Assembly: GCA_028865845.1 (NCBI GenBank)
Contig: JAGWJK010000164.1
Span: 1-7,892 of the forward strand
From: Rhizobiaceae bacterium
GTDB lineage: Bacteria; Pseudomonadota; Alphaproteobacteria; Rhizobiales; Rhizobiaceae
Direction: 5' to 3'
Length of the DNA stretch: 7,892 bases
The position numbers and the translations under genes are program-made. The notes beneath the pieces are model-generated. The model searched no databases and was not told the origin of the DNA. It saw only the letters and a list, made by a program, of their open reading frames with translations. Position 1 is the first letter of the stretch, and the number at the start of each line of letters is the position of its first letter. Positions 1 through 6,322 of the stretch are shown here, one piece after another.

Positions 1-1
1 C

Positions 2-560
2 GAAATCGGCGATTCCAACCAGATCCTTGGCGATGGCAACGAGAACATCCAGAACTACGGATTCAGCAACGTCGTCGATGGCGACAACAGTATCAATCTG
101 CAGCAGCTCGGCGTCGGCAACGTCATCGACGGCGGCACCGTGGCTCAGTCGAACAGCTTCTTGCAGCAATACGGCGCCGACAACCTCATGAGCGGGGCCG
201 GCAACACCCTTGCCCAGACCCTCGGCTACAACAACACGCTGGACGGCAGCGGCAACGAGAATGTCCAGCAGCTCGGCAACGGCAACTCGATCCTCGGCGA
301 CAACAACCAGCTGATCAACGTGATCGGCGCAACCAACACGGTCGGTGTTGCCGGCGGCGCCGCGAATACGGCCATCAATATCGAGGGCTCGCAGAACATC
401 GTCGGCGCCGGCAACAGCGATCTGGCCGTCTTCGGCGCGTCCAACACGGTCGGCAATGGCAACTCCAACAGCCTGATCGGCGGCTTCGGCAACACGGTCG
501 GCGCCAACAGCGCCGGCAATATCCTGTTTGCCCAGAATGCAACGATCGCCGACAATCTGA
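2..560 (+). repeat. 17-residue Gly-x-x-Asn repeats with curlin-like QxGxxN core (adhesin passenger)
   Basis: The translated segment repeats a pattern of Gly-x-x-Asn, two hydrophobic residues, x, Gly-x-x-Asn, then a few polar residues and hydrophobic positions. Successive cores read QNYGFSN, QQLGVGN, QQYGADN, QTLGYNN, QQLGNGN, then decay to INVIGATN and LAVFGASN. Spacing between core glycines is 17 residues for most steps, with steps of 21, 20 and 16. Such regular spacing fits a beta-solenoid. The Gln-x-Gly-x-x-Asn core resembles curlin repeats, but the period is shorter than the roughly 22 residues of CsgA, so the relation may be convergent. The array continues off the left edge. Confidence 0.75.
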
Positions 561-3500
561 CCGGCATCATCGGCCTTGGCGGCGGCGTGGCAGTCGGCGG
601 CAACAATGCGATTGCCATCGGCACCAGTTCCACCGCCAGCCAGCAAGGCGCCATCGCCATCGGCTCGACTTCCTCGTCCACGGGCCAGGATGCGATTGCC
701 ATCGGTACGGGAGCCTCGGCAACCGGCTCGGTCGCCATGGGCGCCGGCGCCTCGGCCGGCAATGGCGGCACGGCGCTCGGAGACAATACCGTCGCCACGC
801 TGGCAGGCGGTGTGGCGCTTGGCAAGGGCTCGGTCGAAGGCGCGGCCAATCCGACCAGCTCTGCGACTATCAACGGCATCACCTTCGGCACCTTCGCCGG
901 CGCGGCCCCGACCAGCGTCGTATCGATTGGCACGGCCGGTGCCGAACGGCAGATCACCAATGTCGCTGCCGGTCGGGTGACGTCGACATCGACGGATGCG
1001 ATCAACGGCTCGCAGCTCTTCTCGCTGGCAGATCAGATCACCAGCGGCCAGACACATTATTACAGCGTCAACTCGACCAATACCGCCGCCGGCAGCAATT
1101 ACGCCAATGACGGGGCGACGGGAACCGATGCGATGGCCGCCGGCGTTCAAGCGCTGGCATCGGGCGACTCCGGCACCGCGATCGGCGCGAGTTCCGCCGC
1201 AAGCGGTGACTTCTCTTTTGCCGGCGGAGCATCGGCGACGGCCTCTGGAGCATCGAGCGTTGCGCTCGGCCAAGACACGTCCGCCGCTGGGATCGCAGCT
1301 GTCGCAATCGGCAATGCCGCTGAGGCAACGCAGGATGGCGCGATCGCCTTCGGCCAGAATGCGAGCTCGACAGGCGTCGATGCAATCGCGATCGGGCACG
1401 GTGCAGTCGCGACCGGCTCGGTCGCCTTGGGCGCCGGCGCTTCGGCGGGCAATGGTGGCACGGCTCTCGGCGACAATACCATCGCCACGACTGCGGGTGG
1501 CGTCGCACTCGGCAAGGGCTCCGTCGAGGCAGCCGCCATCGGCACAACGAGCGTCACGATCGTCGGCACGACCTACAATTTCGCGGGGATCGCACCGTCG
1601 AGCACGGTATCGGTCGGAGCCGTCGGCACGGAACGCACGATCACCAACGTCGCTGCCGGCCGCATTTCCGGCACGTCGACCGACGCGGTCAACGGGTCGC
1701 AGCTCTTTGCGACGAATTCGGCAATCGACAGCCTCAGCACCACGGTTACCGCCAACAAGACGCACTATTACAGCGTCAACTCCACAAATACCGCCGCCGG
1801 CAGCAACTATGACAATGACGGCGCGACTGGCACCAATGCCATGGCCGCTGGTGTCGAGGCGCTGGCATCCGGAGATTCCAGCACGGCAATCGGCATGAGC
1901 TCCATCGCCAGCGGCGATTTCTCCTTTGCCGGCGGCCTCCTGGCGACCGCCTCCGGTAATTCCAGCGTCGCTCTCGGCCAGGGGACCACGGCGAGCGGAA
2001 TTGCGGCGATAGCGATCGGCGAGACTGCCGAGGCAACTGAGGACGGCGCCATTGCAATGGGCCAGAATGCCAGCTCGACGGGTGTCGATGCGATTGCCAT
2101 CGGGCATGGAGCAAGCGCCACCGGCTCGGTTGCCATTGGCGCCGGTGCCTCCGCCGGTCTTGGCGGCACGGCACTCGGCGATGGCGCCATCGCTACCACC
2201 TCGGGTGGCGTTGCAATCGGCCAAGGCTCCGTCGAAGCGGCGGCGGTCGCGACCACGAGCGTGACGATCGCCGGCACGACCTACAATTTTGCGGGCATCG
2301 CGCCGTCGAGCACCGTCTCCGTCGGCACGGTCGGGGCGGAACGGACGATCACCAATGTCGCGGCCGGCAGAATTTCGGGCACGTCGACGGATGCGGTGAA
2401 TGGTTCGCAGCTCTTTGCCACCAATTCGGCAATCGATAGCCTGAACACCACCATCGCCGCCAACAAGACGCACTATTACAGCGTCAACTCCACCAATACT
2501 GCCGCCGGCAGCAACTACGACAATGACGGTGCGACCGGCACCAACGCCATGGCGGCGGGCACCAGCGCGGTCGCTTCAGGCGCCAGCGCCACGGCACTCG
2601 GCGATGCCGCACTGGCAAGCGGCGATAACAGCGCTGCCCTCGGTTCGAACACCCAGGCCCTGGGCGCCAACAGCACCGCGATCGGCAATCTCGCCTGGGC
2701 AACTGCCGACAGCAGCACTGCCGCCGGTGCAAACAGCCGCGCAAGCGGCACCGAGAGCACGGCGACCGGCAGCTTTGCCTTCGCCACGGCCAACGGAAGC
2801 ACGGCAACCGGCGCCAACAGCACCGCCTCGGGCGTCAACAGCGTAGCGATGGGCTTTGGTGCGCAGGCTCTGAATGACGGAAGTGTGGCATTGGGTTCTG
2901 GCGCCGTGACATCGGCCGCAAATCCGACGGCGTCGGGTACGATCAACGGCACCACCTATGCCTATGCCGGCGCCAGCCCGACCAGCGTCGTTTCCATCGG
3001 CGCGCTCGGCAGCGAGCGCCAGATCACCAATGTCGCCGCTGGCCGCGTCAGCGCCACATCGACGGATGCGGTCAACGGTTCACAGCTTTTTGCGACGAAT
3101 ACGGCAATCGATGATCTGTCGAACACCGTCAACAACAGCGCGGCGCATTATTACAGCACCAATGACGGCGGCACGCAGCAGGGCAACTACAACAATGACG
3201 GCGCAACTGGCGCCAATGCGATGGCCGCGGGTATCGGCGCTTCGGCGGGCGGGGCTGCCGCAACGGCCGTCGGTAACAACGCCAATGCCAGCGCCGACAA
3301 CAGCGTCGCCTTCGGCAGCGGCGCAACCGCGAACACGGCAAACTCCGTCGCGCTCGGTGCCAATTCGACGACCTCTGCGGTTGTGTCGACGGCAAGCGGC
3401 ACGGTCGGCGGCCAGACTTATAATTATGCAGGCGGCACCGCGGCCGGCACGGTCTCGATCGGCAGCGTCGGCAGCGAGCGCACGATTACCAACGTCGCGG

Positions 3501-4129
3501 CCGGGCGGGTGTCGGATACGTCGACGGACGCGGTCAACGGTTCGCAGCTTTATGCCACCAATCAGGCGGTCGACAGCATCCAGAGCTCGGTCACCAATAT
3601 CAATACGACCGTCAAGAACGTCGTGCAGTACGACACGGATGGCAGCGGCAACAGGACCAATTCGGTGAGCCTGGTGGGCGGCGATCCGGACGCTCCGGTG
3701 GTGATCCACAATGTCGCTGCCGGCACGGCGAATACGGATGCGGTCAATGTCGGCCAGTTGACCCAGACGGCGGCAACGACTCTGAGTTCGGCGAAGAGCT
3801 ACACGGATAGTTCGTCGGCGGCTGCCATCCAGTCGGCCAACAATTACACCGACAGCAAGTTCAACCAGCTCAACTCCTCAATCGGCGACGTCAGGTCGGA
3901 GGCACGTCAGGCAGCCGCGATCGGTCTTGCCGCCGCGTCGCTGCGTTATGACGACCGTCCTGGCAAGCTGAGTGCGGCGATCGGTGGCGGCTTCTGGAGA
4001 GGCGAAGGCGCCTTTGCCTTCGGCGCCGGCTACACCAGCGAGGACGGGCGGCTGCGTACCAATATTTCCGGCGCGGTCGCCGACGGCTCGGTCGGTGTCG
4101 GCGCCGGCCTCAGCTACACGTTCAATTGA
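2..4129 (+). CDS. Trimeric autotransporter adhesin (YadA-like), 5'-truncated by the window edge
   Basis: Outer-membrane adhesin of the type Vc secretion (YadA/BadA/Hia) class: three chains form one C-terminal barrel and expose a fibrous passenger for attachment. About 1375 codons are visible. Order: Asn/Gly repeats of about 17 residues (nt 2-560); YadA-head repeats of the form AIAIGxxxxATG; five neck motifs (TNVAAGR...DAVNGSQL) near 953, 1638, 2346, 3022 and 3483; a last neck HNVAAG...DAVNVGQL at 3702-3760; a short coiled-coil stalk; and a YadA anchor from about 3887. The frame is open from base 2 with no stop, and the GTG at 140 has no sign of being a start and sits inside the repeat array, so the signal peptide lies upstream of the window. 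The final residues are Tyr-Thr-Phe-Asn, one residue past the usual terminal aromatic. Class assignment is firm; the receptor and exact role cannot be read from sequence. Confidence 0.95.
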   Translation, partial: EIGDSNQILGDGNENIQNYGFSNVVDGDNSINLQQLGVGNVIDGGTVAQSNSFLQQYGADNLMSGAGNTLAQTLGYNNTLDGSGNENVQQLGNGNSILGDNNQLINVIGATNTVGVAGGAANTAINIEGSQNIVGAGNSDLAVFGASNTVGNGNSNSLIGGFGNTVGANSAGNILFAQNATIADNLTGIIGLGGGVAVGGNNAIAIGTSSTASQQGAIAIGSTSSSTGQDAIAIGTGASATGSVAMGAGASAGNGGTALGDNTVATLAGGVALGKGSVEGAANPTSSATINGITFGTFAGAAPTSVVSIGTAGAERQITNVAAGRVTSTSTDAINGSQLFSLADQITSGQTHYYSVNSTNTAAGSNYANDGATGTDAMAAGVQALASGDSGTAIGASSAASGDFSFAGGASATASGASSVALGQDTSAAGIAAVAIGNAAEATQDGAIAFGQNASSTGVDAIAIGHGAVATGSVALGAGASAGNGGTALGDNTIATTAGGVALGKGSVEAAAIGTTSVTIVGTTYNFAGIAPSSTVSVGAVGTERTITNVAAGRISGTSTDAVNGSQLFATNSAIDSLSTTVTANKTHYYSVNSTNTAAGSNYDNDGATGTNAMAAGVEALASGDSSTAIGMSSIASGDFSFAGGLLATASGNSSVALGQGTTASGIAAIAIGETAEATEDGAIAMGQNASSTGVDAIAIGHGASATGSVAIGAGASAGLGGTALGDGAIATTSGGVAIGQGSVEAAAVATTSVTIAGTTYNFAGIAPSSTVSVGTVGAERTITNVAAGRISGTSTDAVNGSQLFATNSAIDSLNTTIAANKTHYYSVNSTNTAAGSNYDNDGATGTNAMAAGTSAVASGASATALGDAALASGDNSAALGSNTQALGANSTAIGNLAWATADSSTAAGANSRASGTESTATGSFAFATANGSTATGANSTASGVNSVAMGFGAQALNDGSVALGSGAVTSAANPTASGTINGTTYAYAGASPTSVVSIGALGSERQITNVAAGRVSATSTDAVNGSQLFATNTAIDDLSNTVNNSAAHYYSTNDGGTQQGNYNNDGATGANAMAAGIGASAGGAAATAVGNNANASADNSVAFGSGATANTANSVALGANSTTSAVVSTASGTVGGQTYNYAGGTAAGTVSIGSVGSERTITNVAAGRVSDTSTDAVNGSQLYATNQAVDSIQSSVTNINTTVKNVVQYDTDGSGNRTNSVSLVGGDPDAPVVIHNVAAGTANTDAVNVGQLTQTAATTLSSAKSYTDSSSAAAIQSANNYTDSKFNQLNSSIGDVRSEARQAAAIGLAAASLRYDDRPGKLSAAIGGGFWRGEGAFAFGAGYTSEDGRLRTNISGAVADGSVGVGAGLSYTFN
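1055..1762 (+). repeat. Adhesin head-neck module 1 (236 codons)
   Basis: The unit begins at His-Tyr-Tyr-Ser-Val-Asn, runs through an NDGATGT..AMAAG connector, about six YadA-head repeats, a TTYNFAGIAP strand segment and the neck ITNVAAGRISGTSTDAVNGS, and ends with a short coil (AIDSLSTTVTANKT). The next copy begins exactly 708 bases later. By eye the two copies are about 85% identical in protein sequence, with many silent differences as well, which points to an old in-frame tandem duplication. Confidence 0.85.
1763..2470 (+). repeat. Adhesin head-neck module 2 (236 codons)
   Basis: Second tandem copy, exactly the same length as module 1 with no gaps. It keeps the His-Tyr-Tyr-Ser opening, the connector, the head repeats (including the shared QNASSTGVDAIAIGHGA stretch), the YNFAGIAPSSTVSVG segment and the neck. 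Differences cluster in the surface-facing positions of the head repeats. Confidence 0.85.
2471..3145 (+). repeat. Adhesin head-neck module 3 (225 codons, diverged head)
   Basis: The opening His-Tyr-Tyr-Ser connector is nearly identical to module 2, but after AMAAG the head is a different run of repeats rich in Asn, Ser and Thr (for example STAIGNLAWATADSSTAAG). The pre-neck segment (NPTASGTINGTTYAYAGASP) is closer to that before neck 1 than to modules 1 and 2. This suggests shuffling of head cassettes between conserved connectors and necks. Confidence 0.75.
3146..3589 (+). repeat. Adhesin head-neck module 4 (shortened, about 148 codons)
   Basis: It opens with a diverged HYYSTNDGGTQQGNYNNDG connector, carries only about four short head repeats, then the YNYAGG segment and the fifth neck (ITNVAAGRVSDTSTDAVNGS). 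It is the shortest and most diverged unit and lies next to the stalk. The end point is approximate, placed where the post-neck coil begins. Confidence 0.65.
3887..4126 (+). other. YadA-type C-terminal membrane anchor domain
   Basis: About 80 codons: the end of the coiled-coil stalk (DVRSEARQAAAIGLAAASLR), a short DDRPGK turn, and four alternating small/aromatic strands (KLSAAIGGGFW, GAFAFGAGYTS, LRTNISGAVA, SVGVGAGLSYTF). This layout is the defining signature of trimeric autotransporter translocation domains, in which each subunit contributes four strands to a 12-stranded barrel. The preceding segment from 3761 to 3886 (SSAKSYTD..., ANNYTDSKFNQL) is the short stalk. Confidence 0.9.
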
Positions 4130-4131
4130 GG
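4128..4131 (+). promoter_or_regulatory. Ribosome binding site of the IalB-like gene
   Basis: GAGG overlaps the adhesin stop codon (TGAGG) and lies six bases before the ATG at 4138. This spacing favours ATG 4138 over the in-frame TTG at 4126, which would have no ribosome binding site at a suitable distance. The arrangement makes translation of the second gene likely to depend on ribosomes finishing the adhesin. Confidence 0.7.
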
Positions 4132-4137
4132 TCCAGG

Positions 4138-4740
4138 ATGAGATTGGGATCGTCACACTTCAGGCAGACCATCACGAGGGCGATCTTGCCGGTCTGCCTG
4201 ATTCTGTCCGGCGGCTGCGGTTGCGCCGTCGGGCAGACCCTCTCATCCGCATCCTATCGCATTAAGCCGTCGGAGGTCGCGCTGCCGCAGGGCGTCGTGC
4301 CGGGGCAGTATCGCCGCATGATCCAGCCATTTCCGAACTGGACGCTGATTTGCGACGAAAACCTGAAAAAGAAACAGCGAACCTGCAACATCACGCAGAC
4401 CATCGTCGATGGCAGCGGCGCGCTCGCTTTCAGCTGGTCGCTCGCGGCAACCTCTTCCGGCCAGCCGCTGATGATCGTTCGCGTGCCGGCTGAGGTCGGT
4501 GCCGGTGGCACGGTGGCGATCGGCTTTGCGGATGGAAAGAACACGGTCAACGCCAAGACCGAGAATTGCGATCAGAATGTCTGCCTGGCCCTGGTTCCCA
4601 TCGGGCCGGCGCTGCGCAAACAGATCAATAGCCAGTCGGATACGCAGGTCACCTATGCCAGTCCGCGCCAGCAGGACGGCAAGGTGGTGATCAATACCAC
4701 GTTCAAGGGGCTGCCGACGGCGCTTGCGGCGATCAAGTGA
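4138..4740 (+). CDS. IalB-family (invasion associated locus B) periplasmic protein
   Basis: A 200-residue exported protein. Residues 1-32 form a signal peptide: basic start, hydrophobic core AILPVCLILSGG, and a possible signal peptidase I site after Ala-Val-Gly (30-32). The mature part shows the IalB-family layout: FPNWTLICD (65-73), RTCNITQ (81-87), a middle strand ending in MIVRVPAEV, a second Cys pair (ENCDQNVC, 142-149), and a terminal FKGLPTALAAI helix. Cys72/83 and Cys144/149 are probably disulfide-bonded. In Bartonella, IalB contributes to erythrocyte invasion, but most alphaproteobacteria carry several family members of unknown function. The gene begins 8 bases after the adhesin stop and overlaps the next gene by one base, so it is co-transcribed and possibly acts on adhesin passage or stability in the periplasm (inference). 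Cys27 and Cys29 near the signal peptide end do not form a good lipobox. Confidence 0.85.
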   Translation: MRLGSSHFRQTITRAILPVCLILSGGCGCAVGQTLSSASYRIKPSEVALPQGVVPGQYRRMIQPFPNWTLICDENLKKKQRTCNITQTIVDGSGALAFSWSLAATSSGQPLMIVRVPAEVGAGGTVAIGFADGKNTVNAKTENCDQNVCLALVPIGPALRKQINSQSDTQVTYASPRQQDGKVVINTTFKGLPTALAAIK

Positions 4741-5645
4741 TGGAACGGCAATCGATCTACGAGCGGGTGATGCTGAGGGACGAAGCGGAAAAACGCGACG
4801 AGGAAGTCACGCTCGAAGACGTGACGCATGAAGGGGAAACCGTCGCTGAACGCGGCCGCAAGGAGACGAGGAGTGTGAAGACACGCAAGGGCATGTTGCT
4901 GATATCCTTCACCGGAGGCTTTATTCTCGCCGCCGTGGCAACCGTCGTGCTCGCGCGGCCGGATGTAATTTCGCTCAAGCGCGGCTCACCCGGACAGGAC
5001 GGAACGGCGAAAGAGCTGGTGACCGCAAATGACCTCTTTGCCGATCTGACGGCGGCTGACAGTGCGACGGCGACGGGCGCTCTTGCAAAGCCCGCCGATA
5101 GCGCGCCGATCGAGGTCGCGCAGGCCGATTCCGGAACGACGACGAGCGACAAGGATACGGCCGCCGCCGTTGGCGTCCCGTCCGGACAACAGAGGACCGT
5201 GTTCAACGAGCATGTCGACAAGGCCGGAGTGACGGCCTGCAAGGATGTCTTCCCGACGCTTGGTTTTGCCGCCGCCGCGGGCTCGACCTTCAATGCGACG
5301 ACATCATGGAGCGACAGGGATCCGAACGAGCATTCGATCTCTTCCATTATCGGCATGAGCTTCAATAGCGATCAGCTGAAAGGCAGTGGCGCAAGCTTCG
5401 TCTTCAGCGCGCCGACACCGACCAAGGGCGGCTGCGAGGGCACCTTCGTGCGCATCGTGCCCGTGGCGCAGGATTGCGGGGAGTTCGCCTCGAGCCTGCC
5501 GAAGGGCAGCAAGGCGGGCATCTCGTTGCAGGGAATTCCCGTGATCACGCTGCCGAGCGGGTTGCAGACGCTGCTGGTGCCGACGATCGGCAAGGGCTGC
5601 GTGGTGGTGACCACAAGCCGCGCGGCGACCCCTATAAACCAATAA
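4740..5645 (+). CDS. Single-pass inner-membrane protein with four-Cys periplasmic domain, unknown family
   Basis: 301 residues; I do not recognise the family. Residues 1-50 are highly charged and likely cytoplasmic (ending KTRKG). Residues 51-72 form one clear membrane helix (LLISFTGGFILAAVATVVLA). Residues 73-150 are a low-complexity Ala/Thr/Ser/Asp linker. Residues 151-301 form a compact, probably periplasmic domain with Cys167, 232, 246 and 287, the sequence SWSDRDPNEHSISSIIGMSF, and hydrophobic strands near the end. Positive charge before the helix predicts N-in topology. The ATG overlaps the preceding TGA by one base (TGATG) and no good ribosome binding site precedes it, which suggests translational coupling; a GTG one codon earlier is also possible. 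Its place behind an adhesin and an IalB-like gene suggests a role in adhesin assembly or anchoring, which is inference from context only. Confidence 0.8.
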   Translation: MERQSIYERVMLRDEAEKRDEEVTLEDVTHEGETVAERGRKETRSVKTRKGMLLISFTGGFILAAVATVVLARPDVISLKRGSPGQDGTAKELVTANDLFADLTAADSATATGALAKPADSAPIEVAQADSGTTTSDKDTAAAVGVPSGQQRTVFNEHVDKAGVTACKDVFPTLGFAAAAGSTFNATTSWSDRDPNEHSISSIIGMSFNSDQLKGSGASFVFSAPTPTKGGCEGTFVRIVPVAQDCGEFASSLPKGSKAGISLQGIPVITLPSGLQTLLVPTIGKGCVVVTTSRAATPINQ

Positions 5646-5726
5646 GACCGGGCACCAAGGTGACCAGGCGTTTGGAATTGAGTGCGAACCAACCACAGGA
5701 CGATGCAAATGAGGTCAAACGAAATC

Positions 5727-5732
5727 GAGGAG
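5727..5732 (+). promoter_or_regulatory. Ribosome binding site of the MucR-like gene
   Basis: GAGGAG lies six bases before the ATG at 5739 (three before ATG 5736). It is the best match in the region and is the reason for choosing 5739. A weaker alternative is AGGA at 5697-5700, eight bases before ATG 5709. Confidence 0.6.
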
Positions 5733-5738
5733 ACCATG

Positions 5739-6194
5739 ATGGATGCCTTCGCCAGGAAGAGAGACGCATCGCAGTCCGAAAGACCCGCGGTGTTCGATGG
5801 CTGCGTGACGATCGTTTCCGCCTATGTCAGTAATAATTCGGTTGCGGCCGGCGAGCTTTCCCGGCTGATCAGCGATGTGCACGACGCGCTTTCGTCGTTG
5901 GACGGAACAGGCGCCTCCGTCGAACGCAGCAAACCGGTGCCTGCCGTCGATCTGAAGAGATCGGTGACGAGCGACTACATTATCTGCCTTGAGGACGGCA
6001 AACGTTTCAAGACGCTGAAACGGCATCTGCGCGTCCATTACGGCATGACGCCGGAGGAATACCGCGAGAAATGGGGGCTTGCCTCCAACTATCCGATGGT
6101 GGCGCAGAGCTATGCCAGCCGGCGTTCGGAACTCGCCAAGATTTCCGGCCTCGGGGCCAACGGCAACAAGCGGGAATCCGCCCCGCTAAGATAA
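5739..6194 (+). CDS. MucR/Ros-family zinc-finger transcriptional regulator
   Basis: 151 residues from ATG 5739, close to the usual 140-150 of the family; in-frame starts at 5682 (GTG), 5703, 5709 and 5736 are possible. The N-terminal half (IVSAYVSNNSVAAGELSRLI and SDVHDALSSL, residues 25-54) matches the oligomerisation region of MucR proteins. The C-terminal half (YIICLEDGKRFKTLKRHLRV at 80-99, then HYGMTPEEYREKWGL and NYPMVAQSYASRRSELAK) is the prokaryotic zinc finger and its flanking helices. Predicted ligands are Cys83, Asp86, His96 and His100: Asp replaces the second Cys of RosR/MucR, as in a known paralogue class. Family members bind AT-rich promoters in a nucleoid-protein manner and control exopolysaccharide, motility and attachment in rhizobia. 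It starts 93 bases after the previous stop with no clear promoter between, so it may be part of the adhesin operon. The target genes here are unknown. Confidence 0.92.
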   Translation: MDAFARKRDASQSERPAVFDGCVTIVSAYVSNNSVAAGELSRLISDVHDALSSLDGTGASVERSKPVPAVDLKRSVTSDYIICLEDGKRFKTLKRHLRVHYGMTPEEYREKWGLASNYPMVAQSYASRRSELAKISGLGANGNKRESAPLR

Positions 6195-6256
6195 GGCGAC
6201 GGGTTTGACACATGGGACGACCGGCCTCGATCATATCGGGGCGTGATGTCTTGTTC
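6195..6256. other. Short intergenic stretch with a possible weak promoter
   Basis: Between the MucR-like stop and the terminator there is no gene. It contains a perfect TTGACA at 6205-6210 and, after an 18-base spacer, GATCAT at 6229-6234 (four of six matches to TATAAT), plus a small CGAT-CAT-ATCG palindrome at 6228-6238. A transcript from here would run only about 55 bases to the terminator. This may be chance. Confidence 0.25.
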
Positions 6257-6300
6257 GGAAAAGAAAAATGGCGCCCTTCGAGGGACGCCATTTCTTTGTG
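6257..6300. terminator. Bidirectional intrinsic terminator between convergent genes
   Basis: A near-perfect hairpin occupies 6266-6293: AAATGGCG plus CCCT pairs with AGGG plus CGCCATTT, with one bulged A and a TCG loop (a UUCG-type tip). The plus strand continues in T-rich sequence (TTTCTTTG), ending the MucR-like transcript. The minus strand continues into the complement of the A-rich stretch at 6259-6269, giving a longer T-run that ends the phosphate transporter transcript, whose stop is 30 bases away. Confidence 0.85.
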
Positions 6301-6322
6301 TTGGTCGCTGCCTTGAGGCCGA

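Noticed and set aside
140..142. GTG as the start of the adhesin gene
   Set aside because: The frame is open to the left edge and the upstream codons encode the same Asn/Gly repeats, so this is an internal Val.
226..1005. Minus-strand open frame of 259 codons inside the adhesin
   Set aside because: Its Pro/Ala/Val-rich repeats are the complement of the adhesin repeats. Similar shadows recur at each module, and no start signal or domain is seen.
996..1898. Plus-strand Arg/Ser/Pro-rich open frame of 300 codons in another frame of the adhesin
   Set aside because: An out-of-frame shadow of the repeat modules, with composition typical of frame-shifted GC-rich DNA.
600..3600. Regularly spaced DNA repeats suggestive of CRISPR or a tandem-repeat element
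   Set aside because: The repeats are in frame, imperfect and encode YadA head and neck motifs. There are no identical direct repeats with unique spacers.
3080..3709. Minus-strand open frame of 209 codons rich in Arg, Ile and Val
   Set aside because: Antisense to modules 3-4 and the final necks of the adhesin, with no ribosome binding site or recognisable domain.
5672..5700. TTGGAA as a -35 element for the MucR-like gene
   Set aside because: No acceptable -10 hexamer is found at 16-18 bases downstream.
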